Positions 1 to 5,771 of a stretch of DNA of 16,085 bases are shown one piece after another (the stretch's first letter is position 1; every line of letters begins with the position of its first letter). The stretch comes from Candidatus Hecatellales archaeon B24. Lineage in GTDB: Archaea > Thermoproteota > Bathyarchaeia > Hecatellales > Hecatellaceae. Made by a program: the position numbers and the translations under genes. The notes below the pieces were generated by a model. The model searched no databases. It was given only the letters and a program-made list of their open reading frames with translations, and had not been told where the DNA came from. The stretch covers positions 1 to 16,085 of the forward strand of contig LUCC01000007.1 in NCBI GenBank assembly GCA_001593855.1, given 5' to 3'.

Positions 1-225
1 CACTCCAAGCTTTACCTGCCAATAGTTGTGGTAAGAAGGCTTGAGCTTGGAAAGGGAGTATACGTGCTCTACGGAGGGAAAGCTGAGAAAAAGCTTGTGG
101 CAGAGCTCCTAGGCCTCCAGAGGGATGAAGGTGAAATCCACCTTTACAGGCCTCAAGTCAGCGAACTGCTTTCAAAACTTAAGTCTCTGCTCACCATAGG
201 CTTTGAAGCACCGGAAGAACCTTAA
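1..225 (+). CDS. C-terminal fragment of an unrecognised protein (cut by window edge)
   Basis: The reading frame is open from base 1 to the TAA at 223-225, giving about 74 residues. The GTG at 28 is probably internal, because the upstream codons stay open and read like protein (HSKLYLPIVV). The fragment is a mix of hydrophobic strands and charged helices, with a stretch rich in Lys, Glu and Leu near residues 29-38. I do not recognise the family. It runs convergently into the cetZ-like gene with only 8 bases between the two stop codons. Confidence 0.55.
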   Translation, partial: HSKLYLPIVVVRRLELGKGVYVLYGGKAEKKLVAELLGLQRDEGEIHLYRPQVSELLSKLKSLLTIGFEAPEEP

Positions 226-233
226 AGTTCTCT

Positions 234-1496
234 TCAGCCCTCTAATTTGGTTACCTTCCTGAATTTATGGCCGTTCTTACACAGGTACATGGTCACTCTA
301 ATCGCCGGTCCCTTCCTAGTTTTAGGAGCTACCTCCCAGGACTTAAGTATCTGCAAGTCCTTACTCCCGCATTCAGGGCATGAAACCAAGACAAGAGGCT
401 CTATCCTGCCCTTCTCCTCAATCGTTTTCTGGTGTTTAGCAGCGGCAGCCATAAGCTCTCTTATCCTCGGAATATCGTAGAGCCCTGAAATGAATACGAT
501 GCCTGTAATCCTATCCGATTTGGGTACGGGATAATCTCCGCATCTTATCTCCGCACCTTTCAGGTTGTTCTCGTACCAGCGTATCGCCTCGTTGAGGCCA
601 TCCCTGTTCAGCTCGTTCGAAGGTCCTGCAAGCATTAGAAGCGCCTTCTTAGCACTTGACAGCCTACACTCTGTTGACAGTCTTGTCACAGCGTCTTGGA
701 GAACCGCGCGGCACTTGTCTTTAGGATTTAACCGGTAAAACTTGTCTTTCTTTTTGAATATCCATCCCTTTCTCGCCCAGGCTTCAGAGTACCCGTAAAC
801 AGTAAAACCGTTCAGGCTGTTCAGAATGTCTGAGGTGTCCACCACTTTTCCTCCAACCATTCCAGGGGTTCTAGCCTCCCCTGCCCCTAAAACCAGCGGA
901 AATATCTTAACGATTAAATGGTTCATGTGGGAGTAGCTTTCATGAATCGTCAAACCCGGAGTTTTCCACCGGTTGTTGTCGAACAGGATTAACGCGTCAG
1001 TTGACTCGTGTAGGGCCATCAGGCTTTTCGAAGCGTTCATCGCCATTAAGCCACCTTCATCATCACTGGGCAACACGCCCAAGGCGAAAACCGGCACATC
1101 ATACATTTTCAGTTCTTTTGCGAGGATGGGAGCTCCTCCAGAGCCTGTTCCCCCTCCAAGCCCTGCCACTAGCAGAAATGCGTCGATGTTCTGGGTGTTG
1201 AAGGCTCCTCTTTCTCCAAGAATCTTCTTGATGTCGCTTAGCTCTTGCCTGACTATTTCCGTTCCAAGCTCGATGTTGGCTCCTGCCCCGCGAGCTTTAC
1301 TATAGCTTTGACCTATCAAGATTCTGTTCTTCTCGGGAATAGCCTTTAAACCTGTTAGGTCTGACTGTGAAGTGTTAATCGCCATGCAAACGGGAATATT
1401 TCTTCCATACTTCTTTCCGTATTTAAGGTCATAATATTCGAATAGGTCTGCGATTCTCCCTCCAGCCTGGCCGATACCTATCACAGCAAGTTTCAA
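234..1496 (-). CDS. CetZ/FtsZ-like tubulin-superfamily GTPase with C-terminal zinc ribbon
   Basis: Predicted tubulin/FtsZ-superfamily GTPase of 420 aa. Visible motifs are the N-terminal nucleotide loop GIGQAGGR (residues 7-14), AINTSQSDL (39-47), the tubulin signature GGGTGSG (114-120) and LFDNNRW (171-177), which looks more like CetZ than FtsZ. The T7-like loop VVDTSD (218-223) keeps both acidic residues used for polymer-coupled GTP hydrolysis in the family, but the usual Asn two residues before the first Asp is Val. Beyond the tubulin fold, the last 49 residues carry CPEC (373-376) and CKNGH (406-410), a probable zinc ribbon that I do not know from standard CetZ or FtsZ. The start is TTG at 1496 behind GGGAG (1506-1510). 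CetZ proteins act in cell shape and cytoskeleton; the role here is inferred. Confidence 0.85.
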   Translation of the reverse strand: MKLAVIGIGQAGGRIADLFEYYDLKYGKKYGRNIPVCMAINTSQSDLTGLKAIPEKNRILIGQSYSKARGAGANIELGTEIVRQELSDIKKILGERGAFNTQNIDAFLLVAGLGGGTGSGGAPILAKELKMYDVPVFALGVLPSDDEGGLMAMNASKSLMALHESTDALILFDNNRWKTPGLTIHESYSHMNHLIVKIFPLVLGAGEARTPGMVGGKVVDTSDILNSLNGFTVYGYSEAWARKGWIFKKKDKFYRLNPKDKCRAVLQDAVTRLSTECRLSSAKKALLMLAGPSNELNRDGLNEAIRWYENNLKGAEIRCGDYPVPKSDRITGIVFISGLYDIPRIRELMAAAAKHQKTIEEKGRIEPLVLVSCPECGSKDLQILKSWEVAPKTRKGPAIRVTMYLCKNGHKFRKVTKLEG

Positions 1497-1536
1497 GCGG
1501 TTAATCTCCCCTATCTAAAAATAGGAGCAGTCTTTT

Positions 1537-1545
1537 CTTAAATAA
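1537..1545 (-). promoter_or_regulatory. Predicted TATA box of the cetZ-like gene, with a dyad near its start site
   Basis: On the minus strand this reads TTATTTAAG after an A/G-rich BRE-like stretch (AAAGG). It would place the transcription start near 1516, about 20 nt before the TTG start. A perfect 5-bp dyad, CCTAT and ATAGG (1510-1514 and 1521-1525), straddles the predicted start site and could be an operator. This is inferred from pattern only. Confidence 0.4.
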
Positions 1546-1582
1546 CCTTTCTCGGAAAGCTTCTCCTCAAACTTCTGCCTTT

Positions 1583-1617
1583 ACAAAGCCTTCTCCCATG
1601 GTTGAAGGAGGCTTTGT
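1583..1617. repeat. 12-bp inverted repeat (hairpin) in the cetZ/zinc-ribbon intergenic region
   Basis: The left arm 1583-1594 (ACAAAGCCTTCT) pairs with the right arm 1606-1617 (AGGAGGCTTTGT) over 12 positions with a single G-T pair, around an 11-base loop. It lies between the two outward-facing promoters, so neither predicted mRNA includes it. No T-run follows it that would make it a clear terminator. It could be a protein-binding dyad or part of a small RNA. Confidence 0.6.
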
Positions 1618-1690
1618 TAAACATGCAAGCTTAAAGTAGCGTGAAGCCTTCAACGTCTTTTTGGTAAAAATCTGCTTCAGAAACGGGTGA

Positions 1691-1723
1691 AAAACGGTGG
1701 AATCCAGCTGTAAAAACCGTTTT
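1691..1723. promoter_or_regulatory. 8-bp inverted repeat just upstream of a TATA box, possible operator
   Basis: AAAACGGT (1691-1698) and its perfect reverse complement ACCGTTTT (1716-1723) flank a 17-base spacer. The right arm ends 7-8 bases before the TATA box of the small zinc-ribbon gene, at or next to the BRE position. A dimeric regulator bound here could help or block TFB/TBP. The inference rests on symmetry and position alone. Confidence 0.4.
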
Positions 1724-1730
1724 AGCGACG

Positions 1731-1740
1731 TTATAAAATT
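1731..1740 (+). promoter_or_regulatory. TATA box of the small zinc-ribbon gene
   Basis: TTATAAAATT is a strong archaeal TATA match. It predicts a transcription start near 1760 and a leader of about 12 nt before the ATG at 1772. No clear Shine-Dalgarno sequence precedes that ATG, which suits a very short leader. Confidence 0.6.
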
Positions 1741-1771
1741 ATTAGATGTTTCCTCCTAATGTACAAATGCC

Positions 1772-2116
1772 ATGAGTACGGATAAGCGTGGAAACCCTGA
1801 CGAATGCTCTGAAAGACTTCGAGAAGTAAAAGAATACCTAACAGGCGTTTCTAACGGATGCCGGCAGGGTGAGGTTCCCCCACTCAGTTTAACATGTCCG
1901 GTGTGCGGTAAACCCATGCAGCAGAGAGGCGTTATTGAAGGGTTGATGATGGGTCCGCAGAACAGCATCAGCATAATATACGCCTGCAGAGAACACCAGG
2001 ACATCGTGGTTATAACAACCATCACGAAAATGGATGAAGAGGCAAAAACAGGTGGAGAAACCATCCGGAACAGAGAGGTTATGATGGTAAGACCTCCTAT
2101 CACCTACATTTACTGA
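1772..2116 (+). CDS. Small zinc-ribbon protein of unknown function
   Basis: A 114-aa protein I cannot assign to a named family. The first 40 residues are polar and charged. A probable zinc site follows: CPVC at 42-45 and CREH at 72-75, separated by a 26-residue segment that includes a Met/Gly-rich turn (EGLMMGPQN). The tail is beta-like (DIVVITTITK and MMVRPPITYIY). The ATG start is set by the TATA box about 32 nt upstream. A 115-aa antisense frame overlaps it, but the Cys/His arrangement and the promoter favour this strand. It is transcribed divergently from the cetZ-like gene, whose own tail has a comparable CxxC...CxxxH site. The two may be functionally linked, but that is inference. Confidence 0.7.
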   Translation: MSTDKRGNPDECSERLREVKEYLTGVSNGCRQGEVPPLSLTCPVCGKPMQQRGVIEGLMMGPQNSISIIYACREHQDIVVITTITKMDEEAKTGGETIRNREVMMVRPPITYIY

Positions 2117-2161
2117 GCAGTTTTTAGGGAACTATGCGGGCTCCGTTTAACCGCGGAAACC

Positions 2162-2170
2162 TTTTTATAT
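2162..2170 (+). promoter_or_regulatory. TATA box of the 126-aa gene
   Basis: TTTTTATAT follows a purine-rich BRE-like stretch (GCGGAAACC, 2152-2160). The predicted start lies near 2191. The mRNA would then open with a strong G-rich ribosome binding site, GGGGGGT at 2196-2202, four bases before the GTG at 2207. Confidence 0.55.
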
Positions 2171-2206
2171 CCAATTGTCTTAAGAAAAAATTACCGGGGG
2201 GTAAAA

Positions 2207-2587
2207 GTGGTACTTAAAATCCCGTTAACAGAGGATGAGCGGAAAGCATTTGTCGCCCACTACTTGGCAATGAACGTTGAATACATAAAAAAGGTTTTAG
2301 CTGAAAATCTTCCGGCAGCCGTCTCTGTTTCGCTGGAAGTGTCCCCAGCTATACTGCCTTCCGTTAGAGAGGAAACCCTAGTTATCCGTCTTTCCAGTGA
2401 AACTCCGGCGGGACGCATATCAGACTCGCTTTCAATAGCAGTCTTCACGCATCCTCGTGGGGGCATCTACTGCGACATACTTGACTTCGGTGAAGTTAAA
2501 TCCAAGGTTGAAAATTGGTGCAACAAGTTTATGTCTAGGGTTAGAAAGCTAACAGCATCACCATCTGGGTCCCCTAGAAGAAGGTGA
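2207..2587 (+). CDS. Hypothetical protein, 126 aa
   Basis: I do not recognise this protein. It begins with a helical, charged segment (about residues 6-35), followed by alternating hydrophobic strands (SVSLEVS, ETLVIRLSS, SLSIAVFTH, GIYCDILDF), an amphipathic helix (about 94-110) and a basic, Ser-rich tail ending in RRR. This suggests a small soluble alpha/beta domain with a possible nucleic-acid-binding tail. There are no signal or membrane segments. The GTG start has its own TATA box and a strong G-rich ribosome binding site, so it is probably a well-expressed single-gene unit. It converges on rnhB, 43 bp away. Confidence 0.6.
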   Translation: MVLKIPLTEDERKAFVAHYLAMNVEYIKKVLAENLPAAVSVSLEVSPAILPSVREETLVIRLSSETPAGRISDSLSIAVFTHPRGGIYCDILDFGEVKSKVENWCNKFMSRVRKLTASPSGSPRRR

Positions 2588-2608
2588 ACTTTAGACTTCA
2601 CTAACCCC

Positions 2609-2617
2609 GTCTTTTTC
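2609..2617 (+). terminator. T-rich terminator-like run after the 126-aa gene
   Basis: GTCTTTTTC lies 22-30 bases after the stop of the 126-aa gene, between two convergent genes. Archaeal transcription can stop at such T-runs without a hairpin. On the minus strand the same bases are A-rich, so it would serve only the plus-strand gene. Confidence 0.35.
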
Positions 2618-2630
2618 TAAGTTTACTGGT

Positions 2631-3302
2631 CTAAGCCTGCCTCCTATCGAATGTTTTATTCCTTCTATTCGGAATACGCTTCAGGGTTTTCCAGGTTTTC
2701 CTGACGAAGTCTGGATATTCACCGTGGGTTTTCACCCACTCCTCGAGAAATCTGCGGGTTTTAGGGTCAGCTGGGTAGCCGCTTCCAAAGTCTCCAAACT
2801 TCCTTTTAAGCTCTTCTATGGCTTGGTCTCGCCTGACCTTCGCGAGGATGGAAGCCGCTGCCACAATCGGGTATCTAGCGTCTGCCCCATGCTCTGAGAC
2901 TATTCTAACCTTGAATGGTAGGAGGCTGGCTATCTGCCGAGCGAATCTTTCGGCGCTCACATCGCATGAGTCAACGTAGGCTACTTGCGGTTTAAGTTTT
3001 GCTATTATCTCAGCCATGGCTTCGGCTTCAAGAAAGTTCAGCTTCCTGAATTTAACTCCGCAGCTCACCCGCTCGTCTACTTGGTGAGGAAGGATTTCAA
3101 TTATGTGGTAGGCTGACACGTTTGCCTTAACAAGCTCAGCTATCTTAAGCCTTCGAGCTGGAGTAAGCTTCTTAGAGTCTCTAACCCCCAGCTCCTTAAG
3201 CTCGTTTACTCTGTCTTCGGGGTGCAGTACCCCTGCTATGACTAGGGGGCCTATGATGGAGCCTCTGCCAGCATCGTCAATTCCGACGGCGAGAGCCTTC
3301 AA
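2631..3302 (-). CDS. rnhB: Ribonuclease HII
   Basis: A 223-aa RNase HII, the usual archaeal length. It removes RNA primers and single ribonucleotides from DNA. The N-terminal motif reads GIDDAGRG (7-14). Other markers are DSKKLTP (42-48), YVDSCD (110-114, catalytic D111) and HGAD(A)RYPIVAAASILAK (138-155, catalytic D141). The family uses an Asp-Glu-Asp-Asp set; here the second residue is Asp10 in place of the usual Glu. The start is TTG at 3302, with a predicted shared TATA box about 35 nt upstream. It is transcribed divergently from the TFE-beta gene. The family call is firm; the active-site variation is worth noting. Confidence 0.95.
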   Translation of the reverse strand: MKALAVGIDDAGRGSIIGPLVIAGVLHPEDRVNELKELGVRDSKKLTPARRLKIAELVKANVSAYHIIEILPHQVDERVSCGVKFRKLNFLEAEAMAEIIAKLKPQVAYVDSCDVSAERFARQIASLLPFKVRIVSEHGADARYPIVAAASILAKVRRDQAIEELKRKFGDFGSGYPADPKTRRFLEEWVKTHGEYPDFVRKTWKTLKRIPNRRNKTFDRRQA

Positions 3303-3334
3303 GCTTCCACGGAGAAATGTTGTCTCGAATTTTC

Positions 3335-3342
3335 TTTAAACC
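3335..3342. promoter_or_regulatory. Shared divergent TATA element for rnhB and the TFE-beta gene
   Basis: The palindromic core TTTAAA sits in the 60-bp gap between the two genes. On the plus strand, CTTTAAAC is centred 25 bases before the ATG at 3363, which predicts a leaderless TFE-beta mRNA. On the minus strand GTTTAAAG would start transcription near 3313, about 10 nt before the TTG of rnhB. No second TATA-like box is evident in the gap. Confidence 0.5.
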
Positions 3343-3362
3343 TTTTTACCGTAGACAGCGTT

Positions 3363-3800
3363 ATGGCTATTAAGGGCTGGGAGGCAGGTTTGCCCTCTAA
3401 GAAAGGTGAAGACTTGGAGTACAAGGTTTTCAGGATGATTAAGGATAGGGGAGATAAGGGCATCCTTCAAAGCCAGCTTTGGAAGCGTATAAACGCCACA
3501 AGCAGGGAGGGCTCAAGAATCTCTCTAAGGCTTGAAAGAGCTGGACTGATAGAGCGACGCCGGGAGCTCCATGAAGGAAAATGGACATACAGGCTTATAG
3601 CCAAGAAGAGGTCTGTAAACCCCCTTTCAATCTTGGATTTGCCCTGCGCCTTCTGCCCTAACCAAGATAAGTGCGGGCTTGGAGGACCCGTCTCCCCTGC
3701 AACCTGTCCTCTCCTAGCCCAGTGGGTTGAGAAGACAGCTTATGAAACTGTAAGGCGGGGAAAGGTTAAGGTCAGCCTTGACGAGAAATTGGAGGCTTGA
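3363..3800 (+). CDS. Archaeal TFE-beta / RPC34-like transcription factor with Fe-S site
   Basis: A 145-aa protein resembling archaeal TFE-beta, the counterpart of the RNA polymerase III subunit RPC34/hRPC39. The family helps open promoters together with TFE-alpha. Residues about 15-80 form a winged-helix domain (EYKVFRMIKDRGDKGILQSQLW, split here as residues 19-40, then SRISLRLERAGLIERR). A cysteine cluster follows, C95-x2-C98-x5-C104-x10-C115, within PCAFC...KCGLGG...SPATC, the pattern of the family's 4Fe-4S domain. The ATG is about 25 bases after a TATA box, so the mRNA is probably leaderless. The 3' end overlaps rlmE by 23 bases, suggesting co-translation. Confidence 0.85.
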   Translation: MAIKGWEAGLPSKKGEDLEYKVFRMIKDRGDKGILQSQLWKRINATSREGSRISLRLERAGLIERRRELHEGKWTYRLIAKKRSVNPLSILDLPCAFCPNQDKCGLGGPVSPATCPLLAQWVEKTAYETVRRGKVKVSLDEKLEA

Positions 3801-4449
3801 AAGAAGGCGGGACCACTACTACTGGAGAGCTAAAAGAGAGGGCTACCGGAGCAGAGCAGCCTACAAGCTGCTGGAAATCCACCGTAAATACAGGCTTTTC
3901 AGGCCAGGCCTAAAAGTCTTAGATTTAGGATGCTCGCCAGGAGGATGGCTTCAAGTGGCAGGAAGCATGGTGGGTTCTAAAGGAAAAGTCTTAGGCATAG
4001 ACGTTAAACCCTTAAAACCTTTCAAGGCTGGGAACATTTCTTTCCTCCAGCACGATGTGAGAAGCCCTGAGCTTCCAGGCTTCGTCTTGAAGGAGCTGGG
4101 AGGGAAAGCCGACCTAATACTGTCCGATGTCTCCCCGAACATTTCAGGAGTATGGGAGGTAGACCACGCCAGGCAGATGGAGCTGGCTGAAGCCTCCTAC
4201 AAAACAGCTTTAGAAACCCTTAAGCCTGGAGGCCGTCTTCTCGTTAAAGTCTTCGAGGGCGACCTAGTTGACGGCTTCAGGAAAACCTTGAAAAAACATT
4301 TTGAAAAGGTGAAGACTGTTAAGCCTAAAGCCTCGAGGAGTAGAAGCTCGGAAATTTACCTGCTGGCTGAAGGGTTTAAGGTTGCTGTAAATCCTCCACG
4401 TACATCAGGGGATACCCGAGCTCGGGAAGATAGCGGAGGCACGCCTTAA
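3778..4449 (+). CDS. rlmE: RlmE/FtsJ-family rRNA 2'-O-methyltransferase
   Basis: A 223-aa SAM-dependent methyltransferase that modifies ribose 2'-OH groups, in RlmE the 23S rRNA. The N-terminal family motif YRSRAAYKL (23-31) is followed by the SAM loop DLGCSPGGW (49-57). The catalytic Lys-Asp-Lys-Glu set is visible as K30, D117 (SDVSPN), K157 (LLVKVFEG) and E192 (SEIYLL). The start is TTG at 3778, inside the TFE-beta gene; no later start codon precedes the conserved region. The conserved domain ends near residue 201. The last 22 residues are Pro/Arg/Gly-rich, are not typical of the family, and are encoded in a 74-base overlap with the convergent mptD gene. There is no TRAM domain. Confidence 0.93.
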   Translation: MTRNWRLERRRDHYYWRAKREGYRSRAAYKLLEIHRKYRLFRPGLKVLDLGCSPGGWLQVAGSMVGSKGKVLGIDVKPLKPFKAGNISFLQHDVRSPELPGFVLKELGGKADLILSDVSPNISGVWEVDHARQMELAEASYKTALETLKPGGRLLVKVFEGDLVDGFRKTLKKHFEKVKTVKPKASRSRSSEIYLLAEGFKVAVNPPRTSGDTRAREDSGGTP

Positions 4450-4777
4450 CCTTCGCATCCTTGTAGGAGACCTCAACTTCAACGTTAAGCTGGTCTCCTC
4501 TCAAAGCCTCATAACGCCTGTAGGGGCTGCCGTCTTCAGGCTTACTTGACAGCCTATCCTCAGCTATTGAAACCTTAACCTTAACCCTGTACGGCTGAAG
4601 GCTGAAAGCCTTTGAGAAGGCTTCGCCTAGAAGCCTTAAAACTTCCGGCTTCCGTGAAACAGGGAACCCCACCAGCTGGTGGTATATGGCTCCTAATGCC
4701 ACTCCAGCCTCGAAGACAGCTCTCTCCCTTGCAGAAAGCTTCGAGCTGAAAAATTTTTCAGCGGGGTCCTCCATCAT
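4376..4777 (-). CDS. mptD: Archaeal dihydroneopterin aldolase MptD
   Basis: A 133-aa protein matching the archaeal MptD family, which cleaves 7,8-dihydroneopterin to 6-hydroxymethyl-7,8-dihydropterin and glycolaldehyde in H4MPT synthesis. It is unrelated to bacterial FolB. Recognisable segments are ERAVFEAGVALGAIYHQLVG (18-37), conserved helix and putative active-site region, and the C-terminal RYLPELGYPLMYVED (115-129). Its first 20 bases overlap the end of mptA, so the two are co-transcribed. Two tandem ATG codons (4777 and 4774) follow CAGGT; either could start. Its 3' end overlaps the end of rlmE by 74 bases. Confidence 0.85.
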   Translation of the reverse strand: MMEDPAEKFFSSKLSARERAVFEAGVALGAIYHQLVGFPVSRKPEVLRLLGEAFSKAFSLQPYRVKVKVSIAEDRLSSKPEDGSPYRRYEALRGDQLNVEVEVSYKDAKVKACLRYLPELGYPLMYVEDLQQP

Positions 4778-5708
4778 ACCTGCTGTTTCCCTCCACTTCG
4801 GCTTTAAGCGCTCCGAAGCTTATGGTCTTCTTTGCCATGAAGTCGTGTTTGTGGATGGATTCATGGCTTCTAACCTTGAACAGGATTCTGACGTTGTCTG
4901 GAAGATTTGGAAATCTTTCAACAAACTTTTTCATCATGATTCTCACAGCGTCCTCAGCGAAGAGGGTTCGCTCAGCAGCCTTGTAAACGATTTCAATTTC
5001 GTCTTCCCGCTTGAGAAGTCCGTAGCTGGGGGCACTCATGGATTCCTCCACGATTTCAGCCAGCTTGAAGGCGTCTATTTCAAAGCCCTCAGGCACCTCC
5101 ATAACCAGCACTCCAAGGCTTCTCTGCATGTGGGTTGCCACAGGGATAACCTTCAAAATTTTTTCTACGTCACTCCTGCTGAAGCCTATCTCTAAAAGTT
5201 TGCTTTCCACCCGTGCAGCCATGAGCTCTTGGGCGCAGGGGCACGCGGTTACACCTTTAACGCCCACTCCAACCTTCCTTACGATTTCCACTTCGCCTTC
5301 AGGCTTCTTGGCTGCCACGGCTGATGCTATAAGCCTGTAGGGCTCGTAGCTTCTATGCTTACTCACAGGAGTTGTTTTCTCGAGGATGGCGTCTCCCACG
5401 GCTTTAACCTTCGCCCTTGTAGCCTCGTTCTGCCTCCTAAGGATTTCCACAGCTATCTCAGCGCAAACCCTCTCCAGCTTGTAGGCTTTACCGGCAAACT
5501 GGTTGAAAACTTCAACGATTGTTTCATACTGTCTTGAAGCGTGAACTCCCTTCCTCCAAGCTGGAAGGTCTACGAACGCCTCAAATCTTGGAACCACAAC
5601 GATTCTTTTACCTTCATAGTCTTCGAAGCTTAAAGGAACTCTGACGCCTACAACCCCAACTTCTCCAAGCGGTATGGCAACCGGGGGAAACCTGTCCTGA
5701 ACCTCCAA
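4758..5708 (-). CDS. mptA: GTP cyclohydrolase MptA (FolE2-like, type IV)
   Basis: A 316-aa enzyme of the MptA/FolE2 group. It converts GTP to 7,8-dihydroneopterin 2',3'-cyclic phosphate, the first step of the archaeal pterin pathway, and is typically Fe(II)-dependent. Motifs in order are the N-terminal EVQ segment (2-4), GVHASR (54-59), TACPCAQE (154-161, with the conserved metal-ligand Cys), THMQRS (192-197) and ESIHKHD (283-289). Full length for the family. The start is TTG at 5708, with GGGAGG 11 bases upstream (5720-5725). It sits between the DHPS-like gene (63-bp gap) and mptD (20-bp overlap), forming a pterin operon. Confidence 0.93.
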   Translation of the reverse strand: MEVQDRFPPVAIPLGEVGVVGVRVPLSFEDYEGKRIVVVPRFEAFVDLPAWRKGVHASRQYETIVEVFNQFAGKAYKLERVCAEIAVEILRRQNEATRAKVKAVGDAILEKTTPVSKHRSYEPYRLIASAVAAKKPEGEVEIVRKVGVGVKGVTACPCAQELMAARVESKLLEIGFSRSDVEKILKVIPVATHMQRSLGVLVMEVPEGFEIDAFKLAEIVEESMSAPSYGLLKREDEIEIVYKAAERTLFAEDAVRIMMKKFVERFPNLPDNVRILFKVRSHESIHKHDFMAKKTISFGALKAEVEGNSRYDGGPR

Positions 5709-5771
5709 GCCTCACTAGGCCTCCCTAAAGGATTGTTGGAAGTATCTGCCTCCACCTAGTTAAGCCTTCCC

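Noticed and set aside
1497..1771. tRNA or C/D-box RNA in the 275-bp intergenic region
   Set aside because: No cloverleaf or C and D box pair could be found; only the two dyads and promoters are supported.
1756..2103. 115-aa minus-strand open frame opposite the small zinc-ribbon gene
   Set aside because: Composition is unlike a protein, with no promoter or ribosome binding site; the plus strand has a strong TATA box and a CxxC...CxxH site.
4686..5195. 169-aa plus-strand frame opposite mptD and mptA
   Set aside because: Both opposite genes are firmly identified by family motifs. The frame is an antisense shadow.
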